A stretch of 60,258 nucleotides of DNA, taken from contig CANIGJ010000025.1 in assembly GCA_947467145.1 (NCBI GenBank), positions 1 through 60,258 on the forward strand, given 5' to 3'. Positions 19,099-26,405 of this stretch are shown here, one piece after another. The DNA is from Rhodospirillaceae bacterium (GTDB lineage Bacteria; Pseudomonadota; Alphaproteobacteria; Rhodospirillales; UBA2165). Positions within the stretch are counted from its first letter, which is position 1; every line of letters begins with the position of its first letter. Below the pieces are notes generated by a model. The model did not search any database. It worked only from the letters and a program-made list of their open reading frames with translations, and was not told where the DNA came from. The translations under genes were made by a program, and so were the position numbers.

Positions 19099-19936
19099 AG
19101 CGGGCCGACCAGCGTTGCAACAGATTGATGATGAACAGCAGCACGAATGAGATCACCAGCATGGCCGCGGCGATCGTCGTCGCCTGCGCGTAGGCGAACT
19201 CGTTCAGTCGGATGACGATCAACAGTGGCGCGATTTCTGACACCAGCGGCAGATTGCCGGCGATGAAGATGACCGAGCCGTATTCGCCGACCGCACGGGC
19301 AAACGCGAGCGCGAAGCCGGTGGCGATGGACGGAAAGATGACCGGCAGGATGACGCGCCAGATGATCTGGCGGCGCGTGGCGCCGAGCGCGGTGGCCGCT
19401 TCCTCAAGCTCCTTATCCATATCCTCGATAACCGGCTGCACGGTGCGCACGACGAACGGCAGGCCGATGAAGACGAGGGCAACCAGAATACCGAGCGGCG
19501 TGAAGGCTACCTTGATGCCCAACGGCTCCAGCAGGCTGCCGATCCAGCCGTTCGGCGCATAGAGCGAGGTCAGTGCGATACCGGCCACGGCCGTCGGCAA
19601 GGCAAAGGGAATATCGACGAAGGCGTCGGCGACGCGTTTGAACGGGAAATCGTAGCGCACGAGAATCCACGCGACGATCACACCGAAGACGGCGTTGATG
19701 GCCGCAGCACCCAGTGAAATACCGAAACTGACGCGTAGCGCGGACAGGGTGCGCGGCGAGGTCAGGATCGCCACAATCTGATCGAAGCTCAACGTCGCGG
19801 ACTTGAGGAACAGGCCGGCGAGCGGAATCAGCACGATGAGGCTGAGCCATGTAATGGTCAGCCCCAGGGTGATGCCGAAGCCCGGGATCACGCTACGGCG
19901 CGATCCCGGGTTGGATTTGAAGAGAGAGAAAGTCAC
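19088..19936 (-). CDS. cysT: Sulfate ABC importer permease CysT (CysU)
   Basis: A 282-residue permease. [20 protein letters not shown] starts the first helix; [20 protein letters not shown] and [20 protein letters not shown] are the conserved CysT motifs. It overlaps the sulfate-binding-protein stop by 4 nt and cysW by 11 nt. Confidence 0.93.
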   Translation of the reverse strand: MTFSLFKSNPGSRRSVIPGFGITLGLTITWLSLIVLIPLAGLFLKSATLSFDQIVAILTSPRTLSALRVSFGISLGAAAINAVFGVIVAWILVRYDFPFKRVADAFVDIPFALPTAVAGIALTSLYAPNGWIGSLLEPLGIKVAFTPLGILVALVFIGLPFVVRTVQPVIEDMDKELEEAATALGATRRQIIWRVILPVIFPSIATGFALAFARAVGEYGSVIFIAGNLPLVSEIAPLLIVIRLNEFAYAQATTIAAAMLVISFVLLFIINLLQRWSARYAR

Positions 19937-20937
19937 TTTGCGACGTAGATCTGATCGAAGACGCCGCCGTCGTCGAAGTGCTTCTTCTGTGCGGCCGTCC
20001 AGCCGCCGAAGTCACCATCGATAGTCAACAGCTCGATCTTCTTGAAGTTGTCCTTGTATTTCTCGGCAACCTTGGCGTCACGCGGACGATAGTAGTTCTT
20101 CGCCGCGATCTCCTGGCCTTCCGGCGCGTAGAGGAACTTGAGATAGGCGTCGGCGATATCGCGCGTCTTCTTTTTGTCGACCACCTTGTCGACCACCGCA
20201 ACCGACGGCTCAGCGAGGATGCTCAGCGGCGGGGTTACGATCTCGAACTTGTCCGGACCCAGTTCCTTGATCGCGAGATAGGCTTCGTTCTCCCACGACA
20301 AAAGAACATCGCCGAGACCGCGCTGCACGAACGTCGTCGTCGACCCACGCGCGCCGGAATCCAGCACCGGCACGTTCTTGAAGAGCGCCGCGACGAAGTC
20401 CTTCGCCTTCTGCTCATTGCCGCCCGGCTGTTTCAGGGCGTAGCCCCAAGCCGCCAGATAGTTCCAACGCGCACCGCCCGAGGTCTTCGGGTTCGGCGTG
20501 ATGATGGCGACGCCCGGCTTCACCAGATCGCCCCAATCCTTGATGGCCTTGGGGTTACCCTTGCGGACCAGGAACACAATGGTCGAGGTGTAGGGCGAGG
20601 AATTGTCGGGCAGGCGTTTCACCCAATCCTTGTTGATCAGGCCCTTCTGCGCGATGGCGTCGACGTCATATTCGAGCGCCAGGGTGACGACATCGGCTTC
20701 GAGGCCGTCGATCACCGAACGCGCTTGCGAGCCCGAGCCGCCGTGCGAGGCATTGATCTGCAGCTTGCGGCCGCCATTCGCTTCCCACTGCTTGGTGAAG
20801 GCGGCGTTGACCTGCTGATACAGCTCACGGGTCGGATCGTATGAAACGTTCAGGAATTCGGTCTGCGCGGCGGCAGCCTGCGCAAACAGGCCGAGCGCGG
20901 CGGATAGAATACCTGCGGTTAGAAAGCGCGACTTCAT
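19933..20937 (-). CDS. sbp: Sulfate-binding protein of ABC importer
   Basis: A 334-residue periplasmic receptor. Signal peptide ends at AAAAQ. Family motifs are [58 protein letters not shown] and the late [12 protein letters not shown]. These are diagnostic of Sbp/CysP rather than molybdate receptors. It is the first gene of sbp-cysTWA-activator, with a sigma-54 promoter about 90 nt upstream. Confidence 0.93.
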   Translation of the reverse strand: MKSRFLTAGILSAALGLFAQAAAAQTEFLNVSYDPTRELYQQVNAAFTKQWEANGGRKLQINASHGGSGSQARSVIDGLEADVVTLALEYDVDAIAQKGLINKDWVKRLPDNSSPYTSTIVFLVRKGNPKAIKDWGDLVKPGVAIITPNPKTSGGARWNYLAAWGYALKQPGGNEQKAKDFVAALFKNVPVLDSGARGSTTTFVQRGLGDVLLSWENEAYLAIKELGPDKFEIVTPPLSILAEPSVAVVDKVVDKKKTRDIADAYLKFLYAPEGQEIAAKNYYRPRDAKVAEKYKDNFKKIELLTIDGDFGGWTAAQKKHFDDGGVFDQIYVAK

Positions 20938-21027
20938 GATCGACTCCTCTGGACGAGCGATGTGGGCTGCTTATCAAGGCGTCTCCGGTCCGGAGCGTTC
21001 CTCGACAAGTTTGATCCACCCTCTAGC

Positions 21028-21042
21028 GCAAGGGCCGTGCCA
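21028..21042 (-). promoter_or_regulatory. Sigma-54 (-24/-12) promoter of the sulfate importer operon
   Basis: On the minus strand the sequence is TGGCAC-GGCCC-TTGC. This is an exact match to the TGGCAC-N5-TTGC consensus, including GG and GC at the invariant spacing. Transcription would start near 21016, leaving a leader of about 80 nt before sbp. The operon's last gene is a sigma-54 activator. Confidence 0.85.
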
Positions 21043-21049
21043 AAGATTG

Positions 21050-21069
21050 AAGCCCGGAAATCCGGGCTT
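21050..21069 (-). terminator. Probable terminator of the DUF983 gene
   Basis: AAGCCCGG (21050-21057) pairs with CCGGGCTT (21062-21069) over a 4-nt loop, with only a weak U-rich tail on the minus strand. It sits between the DUF983 stop and the sigma-54 promoter, insulating the two. Confidence 0.55.
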
Positions 21070-21125
21070 TTCAAATGAAGTTATCGACCAGTCTGTTGGA
21101 AATGCAATAGGCGCTCAATGCGATT

Positions 21126-21141
21126 TGCTGTATTTGCAGCA
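21126..21141. promoter_or_regulatory. Candidate upstream activator site
   Basis: TGCTG-N6-CAGCA inverted repeat about 85 bp upstream of the -24 element, a normal distance for a sigma-54 enhancer site. The sequence alone does not show that the activator binds it. Confidence 0.35.
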
Positions 21142-21151
21142 CACCTGCGGA

Positions 21152-21550
21152 TTAAAGGCGCGCGATCCGCGCCCGTTTCGAGGTTTCGAACCCGTGCATG
21201 CCGATATGCCACTGCAGGGCGATGATGCCGCCCTTCACGATCGGCAAAAGCACCAGCGCCAAGAACAGAGTCAGCGGCAACCAGATCGCCATATGCACCC
21301 AATAATCCGGCTGAAAGCGGATTTCTACCCATAATAACAATGGCATAACGATATGGCCGACGATCGCCACCACAAGATAGGCGGGAAAGTCGTCAGCCCG
21401 CTGGTGATGCAATTCCTCACCACAAGACGCACAGGTCGGATGGACCTTCAGGTACTTATGCAACAGCCGGCCTTTACCGCAGTTCGGACAGCGGCCCCGT
21501 ACGCTCCGCCACACGGCGGTTGTTAAGGAGGTCTGAACGGTCTCAGTCAT
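21152..21550 (-). CDS. DUF983 family membrane protein with zinc-ribbon-like head
   Basis: A 132-residue protein. The N-terminus carries two CxxC pairs (CPNCGKG and CASCGEE) that resemble a zinc ribbon, followed by two transmembrane helices (YLVVAIVGHIVMPLLLWVEI and HMAIWLPLTLFLALVLLPIV). This is the DUF983 pattern, common in alphaproteobacteria, with no established role. The start at 21550 has AAAGGA upstream; an in-frame ATG at 21574 lies in the putative operator. It is divergent from the MocR gene. Confidence 0.85.
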   Translation of the reverse strand: MTETVQTSLTTAVWRSVRGRCPNCGKGRLLHKYLKVHPTCASCGEELHHQRADDFPAYLVVAIVGHIVMPLLLWVEIRFQPDYWVHMAIWLPLTLFLALVLLPIVKGGIIALQWHIGMHGFETSKRARIARL

Positions 21551-21570
21551 GGCTGTATCCTTTCGCTGAT

Positions 21571-21627
21571 CCATACAATAATTTTCTGTATGCAGACAAT
21601 CAAGCCAATGCTAGGCTAATTGTATGG
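21571..21627. promoter_or_regulatory. Inverted repeat spanning the DUF983/MocR divergent promoter
   Basis: CCATACAAT (21571-21579) is the exact inverse of ATTGTATGG (21619-21627). A related TGTATG lies between them. The right copy covers the MocR start codon, suggesting autorepression. MocR regulators commonly bind repeated half-sites in such divergent regions. Confidence 0.5.
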
Positions 21628-23018
21628 ACTGGCTCCCCACATTAAGCGACCGTGCCGGCCCAGCCTATCAGCGCATCGTGGATGCCCTGGCCGCCGATAT
21701 CGCCGCCGGACGTTTGCGGCGCGGACAGCAGCTCCCGACGCATCGGGCATTGGCCAAGGCGCTCGGCATCGACGTTACCACCGTGACCCGCGCCTATCGC
21801 GAGGCCCAATCGCGCGGCCTGACCGAGGCGCGCGTCGGCCAAGGCACGTTCATCGCCGATGCGCCGCAGCTGACCGGCACCACGCCGGCGCGCATTCCGG
21901 CGCATCTGGATTTCGACCTGTCCATGAACCTGCCGCCGCATCCGCCCGAAGCCGATCTCGAAGGGCGCATCGCGCGCGGCATCGCGGCGCTCGAACGCGA
22001 ACACGGCTTCAGCGCCTATCTCAATTACGCCGAATCAGGCGGCAGTCTGCACGACCGCGGCGTCGCGGCCGAATGGCTGCGTCCGCGCATCGCCGAGGCC
22101 AATGCCGATCGCCTGGCCATTTGCCCGGGGACGCAGGCGGCACTCTGTGCCACGCTGCTGGCGCTCACGGCGCCGGGCGACGTCGTACTCACCGACCGGC
22201 TCACCTATCCCGGCATCAAGGCGGCCGCCGCGCATGCCCGCGTACGCCTGGTCGGCGTCGCGATGGATGACAGCGGCATGGTGCCCGATGCGTTGCGCAT
22301 CGCGATTCAACGTCACGCCCCCCGGCTGCTGTATCTCGTGCCGACGATCCAGAACCCGACCACAACAACCATGCCGCCTTCACGCCGCGCCGAGATCGCC
22401 GAGATCGTGGCCGCGCACGACCTGATGTTGATCGAGGACGATGCCTACGGTTTGCTGGCACCCGAACACATTCCGTTCGCCACGCTCATTCCGGCGCACA
22501 CCATCTATGCGGCCAGCCTGTCCAAATGCATTTCGCCCGGTCTGCGCATCGCCTTCCTGACCGCACCCGATGCAGGCGTAAACGCGCGCATTACGGCGAG
22601 CTTACGCGCCATGCTGCAGATGCCCGTTCCCTTGATCACGGCGCTGGTGACGCGCTGGCTCGGCGACGGCAGCGCCGATGCGATGATCGCCGCGGTGCGC
22701 GACGAAGCCGCCGCGCGCCAGAAAATGGCCACGCGGGCGCTGGCCGGATTTGATTTCACCGCACATCGCAACGGCCATCATATGTGGCTGCAGGTGCCGC
22801 CTGCCTGGAACCGCGCGGAGTTCGCCCAACAGGCGCGCGCCAACGGCCTGGCCGCCGTCGCCAGCGATGCCTTCACCGTCGCGGATGGGTCGGATACGCC
22901 GCCCCATGCTGTGCGCCTAGCGCTCGGCTCGGCTCGCAATCGGGCCGAGCTGTCGCATGCATTGGACCGGCTGGCGAACGCGTTACGCCTGCCCCCGCCA
23001 ACGGCGCAGGTGGTTTGA
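21624..23018 (+). CDS. MocR/PdxR-type regulator (GntR DNA-binding domain fused to aminotransferase fold)
   Basis: A 464-residue fusion. Residues 1-80 form a GntR winged helix (AYQRIVDALAADIAAGRLRR, then LPTHRALAKALGIDVTTVTR). The remainder is a fold-type I PLP-dependent aminotransferase domain with the lysine-containing YAASLSKCISPGLRIAF and the NPTTTTMPPSRR substrate loop. Such proteins sense PLP or an amino compound and control pyridoxal, GABA or taurine genes. No pdx gene lies next to it, and the divergent DUF983 gene is the likely target. No ribosome site precedes the ATG, so the mRNA may be leaderless. Confidence 0.9.
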   Translation: MDWLPTLSDRAGPAYQRIVDALAADIAAGRLRRGQQLPTHRALAKALGIDVTTVTRAYREAQSRGLTEARVGQGTFIADAPQLTGTTPARIPAHLDFDLSMNLPPHPPEADLEGRIARGIAALEREHGFSAYLNYAESGGSLHDRGVAAEWLRPRIAEANADRLAICPGTQAALCATLLALTAPGDVVLTDRLTYPGIKAAAAHARVRLVGVAMDDSGMVPDALRIAIQRHAPRLLYLVPTIQNPTTTTMPPSRRAEIAEIVAAHDLMLIEDDAYGLLAPEHIPFATLIPAHTIYAASLSKCISPGLRIAFLTAPDAGVNARITASLRAMLQMPVPLITALVTRWLGDGSADAMIAAVRDEAAARQKMATRALAGFDFTAHRNGHHMWLQVPPAWNRAEFAQQARANGLAAVASDAFTVADGSDTPPHAVRLALGSARNRAELSHALDRLANALRLPPPTAQVV

Positions 23019-23022
23019 CGCG

Positions 23023-23382
23023 CTATTCGCGCGTGATGGCGGCGAGCAATTCGGGTTTGCGGAACGGCTTATAGAGAATGCGATCGGCGCCATAGGCTTC
23101 GGAGATCCGCAGCATGGTGTTTACCGACAATTCTTCCCCACCGCCGGAGATCGCCACGATCCACAGATCTGCGTTCTGTCGGCGGATCTGGCGGATGATA
23201 TCAACGCCGCCGACGCCGGGCATGATCATGTCGGTGATCAGCACATCGAACTGTTCTTGTTGAAGCTGCCTCATTGCCTCAGTGGAGTCTTGCTGCAAGA
23301 CGATGTCATGTCCGGTCTGAGCGAGCATGTCGGCAATGCGCGCCAGCATGTCCTGTTGGTCGTCTACGATCAGAATTCGCAC
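23023..23382 (-). CDS. Single-domain response regulator (receiver only)
   Basis: A 119-residue receiver domain: acidic pair in ILIVDDQQD, phosphoacceptor Asp51 (VLITDMIMPG), switch Ser79 (VAISGG) and Lys105 (ILYKPF). There is no output domain. The start is GTG at 23382. It lies 55 nt downstream of the kinase fragment at 23438-23782; hybrid kinases carry their receiver C-terminally in the same order. Functions as a CheY-like or phosphorelay intermediate are possible. Confidence 0.88.
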   Translation of the reverse strand: MRILIVDDQQDMLARIADMLAQTGHDIVLQQDSTEAMRQLQQEQFDVLITDMIMPGVGGVDIIRQIRRQNADLWIVAISGGGEELSVNTMLRISEAYGADRILYKPFRKPELLAAITRE

Positions 23383-23437
23383 GTGCCGTTCCCTATCTCA
23401 GCTTCTTGTATTTATCGGTCGTTCGACGCACCGCACT

Positions 23438-23782
23438 TCAAGTGCCGGACTGATCGGGCCGATGCCGGGTCAATGCGGCACCACGCAGCGCGGCAGCCAG
23501 CCCGTCTTCGGCCAATGCTTTCAATTTCGCCTGGTCCAACTCGCCGGATTCGCTCAACAGCTCGACCTGCTCATCGAAGCAGCCGATCACCACGCCCAGC
23601 ACATTGTTCAGATCGTGGATGAGTGCGCGCGAATGCGCCCCCTGCGGCGCGGGCGGCGTCGGCCGGAGCCCTTTAAACAAACGCCTGAAGACCGACGGCT
23701 TTGGATCGGTCATATCGCGGCCCCATCGCATGGGGTCCCTTGCGAGGGACGCTGACTGCTCAGAGTTCGAACGTAGGAACAT
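23438..23782 (-). CDS. Truncated histidine kinase: dimerisation/H-box region only
   Basis: A 114-residue protein whose C-terminal half is a kinase dimerisation domain: the H-box is RALIHDLNNVLGVVIGCFDE (His56, with Asn59/Asn60). A second helix ends ALRGAALTRH, where complete kinases normally continue into an ATP-binding domain. Here the reading frame ends within 10 residues and no HATPase-coding sequence lies before the receiver gene. The start at 23782 has AAGGAG at ideal spacing. It may be a decayed hybrid kinase or a phosphotransfer protein acting with the adjacent receiver. Confidence 0.7.
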   Translation of the reverse strand: MFLRSNSEQSASLARDPMRWGRDMTDPKPSVFRRLFKGLRPTPPAPQGAHSRALIHDLNNVLGVVIGCFDEQVELLSESGELDQAKLKALAEDGLAAALRGAALTRHRPDQSGT

Positions 23783-24079
23783 GGCAGACTCCTTGGCTGC
23801 ATTTGTCCCTCAAGCATGGGTAACTTCTTTTCACTGAGTAGAACGCCGCGACATGGTGCTCTCTCGATGTTAGCACTATGGAACATACGTTCGGTTCCCC
23901 AAGTCAATAAGCACAAGTAACTAGATTTTAAAGAAAGTTTCTCATATTTGCGAAATTTTATACTTTTTCATGCAACATTCGCCGAACCAAAGAAATTAAA
24001 TTACAATATTGAGCAACCTATAAACATTGCGGGCTCACAGCAGGAAAGCCATCAGCCTGCACAGTCCGTAAACGTAAAT
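23783..24079. other. AT-rich intergenic stretch
   Basis: About 300 bp of visibly lower GC than the surroundings, between the kinase fragment and the first small unknown ORF. It contains a short inverted repeat GGAAC-N9-GTTCC near 23880 and T/A tracts. An open frame from a TTG at 23948 continues into the 24080 ORF but has no ribosome site. No other gene is seen. Confidence 0.4.
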
Positions 24080-24238
24080 ATGTCCATTGCTCAAGAAGCG
24101 GAATTGGTTTCGGTGAGCGTGGTCTCGTCTGGGGGCATCACGCAGCCCATCAATTTTCAGCTGTCGCCTAATTCCGAGCTCGGTAATTCCGTGCAAGCTT
24201 GGGCCTCGCAGGGCTGGCATGCTCCGTCCCGAGATTGA
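24080..24238 (+). CDS. Small hypothetical protein
   Basis: A 52-residue frame beginning MSIAQEAELVSVSVVSSGGI. It can be extended in frame to a TTG at 23948 (96 residues), but neither start has a clear ribosome site. It is polar, with no signal or membrane segment, and is not recognised. It overlaps the next small frame by 20 nt, which would allow coupled translation. Confidence 0.35.
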   Translation: MSIAQEAELVSVSVVSSGGITQPINFQLSPNSELGNSVQAWASQGWHAPSRD

Positions 24239-24419
24239 GCCGCGCGTCGCTACCGTTCTGGTCGGCAACGGCTCCGTTGCCGCGTCCGACATTTGTGCGG
24301 CCGTCGAACGGCTTGTCATTTCCTTGCGCTATAGCGATCTGCAGCCTCGTGTCACCCAGTGCGGCGATCCGACGCGCCCCATCAAGATCGTTGCTCTGAC
24401 CAAATCCAACCGGTCCTAA
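24219..24419 (+). CDS. Small hypothetical protein
   Basis: A 66-residue frame (MLRPEIEPRVATVLVGNGSV...). Its codon third positions are mostly G or C, which supports coding despite the lower-GC setting. A weak AGGG lies 8 nt upstream of the ATG. It ends at TAA followed by a T-rich run at 24421-24439. No known domain is recognised. With the preceding ORF it may form a two-gene unit of unknown role. Confidence 0.45.
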   Translation: MLRPEIEPRVATVLVGNGSVAASDICAAVERLVISLRYSDLQPRVTQCGDPTRPIKIVALTKSNRS

Positions 24420-24507
24420 GCTTTTCTCTTTTTTTGTCGTTGTGGGCCGCAGTTGCTGTGTCGATGAGCGCATATATAAGACGCTAATATATCAAGTCAA
24501 CAAAAAA

Positions 24508-24972
24508 TCACTCCGGGACCGAATTTTCTGAATCGTCCGGTTCGCGCACCGAAATCCGGGTCAAATTCTCCATAACCTCGGCCATCAGGTACATCTGTTC
24601 ATCCGACAATGTGGCGATCGATCCCGCCAGGGTGTGGATAGGGTCCTTGCTCAGCAGGCGCTTGCCCTTGGGCGTCAACTCAATCATCCGCTGACGGCCG
24701 TCGGGACCAACCTTTTTAGCCACCAGCCCCTTATTTTCCAGAGCCGTCATCGTCTGCGACGCACTGCTCGGCGTCGTCATATGGAATTTCGCGAATGCGC
24801 CGATATTGCGGGCACTTTCGTTGGCCTGGTTGATGTAGCGCAGCGCTGTCCAATGCACCGGATTCATCCCGTTGGTAAACGCCCGAGACGCCATCGTCCG
24901 CGACAATTGCTCGACAAGTTCGGCAATCGCGCGAGCGGAACGTTCACGCCGGCCTTGAGCACCAATAGCCAT
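24508..24972 (-). CDS. MarR family transcriptional regulator
   Basis: A 154-residue winged-helix repressor. The DNA-binding part is ALRYINQANESARNIGAFAK, then TTPSSASQTMTALENKGLVA and the wing KKVGPDGRQRMIELTPKGK. The helices before and after form the dimer interface. The ATG at 24972 is used; GAGG lies 10 nt upstream, and a TTG one codon earlier is also possible. The promoter carries a compact palindrome at 24993-25005, so it is probably autoregulated. Its other targets are unclear. Confidence 0.85.
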   Translation of the reverse strand: MAIGAQGRRERSARAIAELVEQLSRTMASRAFTNGMNPVHWTALRYINQANESARNIGAFAKFHMTTPSSASQTMTALENKGLVAKKVGPDGRQRMIELTPKGKRLLSKDPIHTLAGSIATLSDEQMYLMAEVMENLTRISVREPDDSENSVPE

Positions 24973-24992
24973 CAAGCGTTATCCTCTATATA

Positions 24993-25005
24993 ATTAGAGT
25001 CTAAT
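24993..25005. promoter_or_regulatory. Palindrome in the MarR promoter
   Basis: ATTAGA-G-TCTAAT is a perfect inverted repeat 21 bp upstream of the MarR start, in an AT-rich promoter. An imperfect related repeat (ATATATAAG-ACG-CTAATATAT) lies beyond the gene's stop near 24472-24492. Confidence 0.45.
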
Positions 25006-25081
25006 ATTATTTTGACAGGAAGGCAATCGGAGACCGACCGGGCGGGAAATGAACGCTACCGCACACAACTAGTTCGAACGC

Positions 25082-25558
25082 CTAATAAGTTACGCCGACG
25101 ACAATGGTATCTCCGTAAACACCGCCAGAAGCTGTCTGTAAAGCCGGAATGCGTCCGCAAATTGTGTAGTCGCCACCTGCCCCACCAACTCCCAGGCGGA
25201 ACCCATCCGAGATGGTCCCGGTTCCCCCAGCACCGTCACCCCAGATCGAGGCGTAGTCCGACCCGGCATAGAGGTTGTAATTCATCATCGTTGCACTCGC
25301 TTTCAGCTTACATTGTGCATAGGTCCCCTGACAGGTCGATAAGGCAATCTAGTAAGCAACCAAAAGTGCAATATCGCCGATCAAGCTGCACGAGACATTC
25401 ACGTTGCCGGTGCCCGGCAATGGCGAGACGGCCAAGGTATCGTACGTGCCGCAACTCACGCTCGAGGCCGATACCGCGCAAGACGCCAAGGCCCTGGCAG
25501 ATCGGCTGATCCCGATGAGACACGACGCAATCAAGAAACCCATCAGCAAACGTTTCAT
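25082..25558 (-). pseudogene. Spore coat U (SCPU/Csu-type) domain protein interrupted by one in-frame TAG
   Basis: Reading from ATG 25558 gives a signal peptide (MKRLLMGFLIASCLIGISRS, cut near ALA), then CAVSASSVSCGTYD and NVNVSCSLIGDIALLVAY. The frame then hits TAG at 25351-25349 and continues unchanged with IALSTCQGTYAQCKLKAS, NYNLYAGSDYASIWGDG and YTICGRIPALQTASGGVYGD to a normal stop. Together these make one complete SCPU domain, a secreted fimbrial-type fold. The amber codon lies in the family's conserved Y-x-IALS strand. ATG overlaps the upstream gene's stop by 4 nt. No chaperone or usher genes are nearby. A recent nonsense mutation is the simplest reading. Confidence 0.8.
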
Positions 25559-25917
25559 TGCCGCACCGACCACGTCACCGCGACCGGATCTTCTTCGCCG
25601 GCACCCGCCGGAGCCAAGGTGAAGAAACACGCTCCGTCCTTATCCAAGACCTGAAATTCCATCGCATCTGCCGACGGAAACTCAAGATACCCTTCGCCGT
25701 CGAAAGCGCCCCAGAAAATTTTACCGTCCGAAACTCGGATGATACGTACGCCATTCGTAACGAACTCGCCGTCGCCTCGCCAGATGGTCACACGACACGA
25801 TGTATTTTTCCTGGATTCAAATGCGACGGGAACGCCGGCGCGGTATCCCGGCACGATCGTCTTCTCCAGCTCCTCGATATTCGCCTCGATCGGAATGTCG
25901 GACGGATCGAGGCTCAC
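25555..25917 (-). CDS. Hypothetical protein upstream of the SCPU gene
   Basis: A 120-residue soluble protein (GTG start; MSLDPSDIPIEANIEELEKT...), with a beta-rich look (RVTIWRGDGEFVTNGVRIIR, YLEFPSADAMEFQVLD). No signal peptide or known domain is recognised. It overlaps the SCPU gene by 4 nt (ATGA), so the two form an operon. The start is uncertain because AAGG sits immediately beside the GTG. Confidence 0.55.
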   Translation of the reverse strand: MSLDPSDIPIEANIEELEKTIVPGYRAGVPVAFESRKNTSCRVTIWRGDGEFVTNGVRIIRVSDGKIFWGAFDGEGYLEFPSADAMEFQVLDKDGACFFTLAPAGAGEEDPVAVTWSVRQ

Positions 25918-25939
25918 CTTATTCTAGTAATAAGAAATC

Positions 25940-26218
25940 ATGCGCGGGATCAGCAGTTTCCCGTTCGCGGCAGATGATTCGATGTCGGAGAAAGACGCCA
26001 TGAAGGCGATCAAATACGTCTCCAACGTCGCCCAGCTCAGCAATTGCAAATCCTATGTCAAAGGCGTCAAAACGACGAGCCTGCTGACCTCGGCGCTGTC
26101 GTCCGGCTTCAACTATATCGCCGGCCCCGTCATCGGCGCCGCCAGTAAGATCACAGCGGAAAAGAAGGTCTTCCAGCCCGATGCTCTGTACCGCGAACTT
26201 CTCAAGATGGCGTCCTAG
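25940..26218 (+). CDS. Small hypothetical protein
   Basis: A 92-residue frame with strong G/C third-position bias. It starts at 25940, or more likely at the inner ATG 25982 (MSEKDAMKAIKYVSNVAQLS), giving 78 residues; neither has a clear ribosome site. The centre is moderately hydrophobic (LLTSALSSGFNYIAGPVIGA). No domain is recognised. It is divergent from the 120-residue gene and followed by two hairpins. Confidence 0.5.
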   Translation: MRGISSFPFAADDSMSEKDAMKAIKYVSNVAQLSNCKSYVKGVKTTSLLTSALSSGFNYIAGPVIGAASKITAEKKVFQPDALYRELLKMAS

Positions 26219-26231
26219 CCATCGGCGTAAT

Positions 26232-26310
26232 TGCGGAGTTACTCCCTCCGCATAACGAGACCCTCCGATGCGCAAAAATCCGCTTAGCCTTAGCGGATTG
26301 CATCAGAGGG
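26232..26310 (+). terminator. Two consecutive hairpins after the small hypothetical gene
   Basis: First hairpin: TGCGGAG (26232-26238) with CTCCGCA (26246-26252). Second, longer one: outer CCCTC-C-GATG (26261-26270) with CATC-A-GAGGG (26301-26310), enclosing AATCCGCT (26277-26284) with AGCGGATT (26292-26299). GTTTTC follows downstream. A terminator is likely; the compound fold could also be a structured RNA or a repeat element. Confidence 0.55.
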
Positions 26311-26405
26311 ATCCGTTTTCTACATCCCTGATTTTGCTTTCTGAATGTGCTGGCCGATAGGGTGTGTCCCTGGCTAAGGTGCCTGCCGCAAGAACAGAGG
26401 TAACA

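Noticed and set aside
23876..23905. Possible ECF stress promoter (GGAAC ... CGTT) before the kinase fragment
   Set aside because: GGAAC is present on both strands, but no CGTT lies at the required 16-18 bp distance.
24421..24439. T-rich run after the small ORF as an intrinsic terminator
   Set aside because: No stable stem precedes it.
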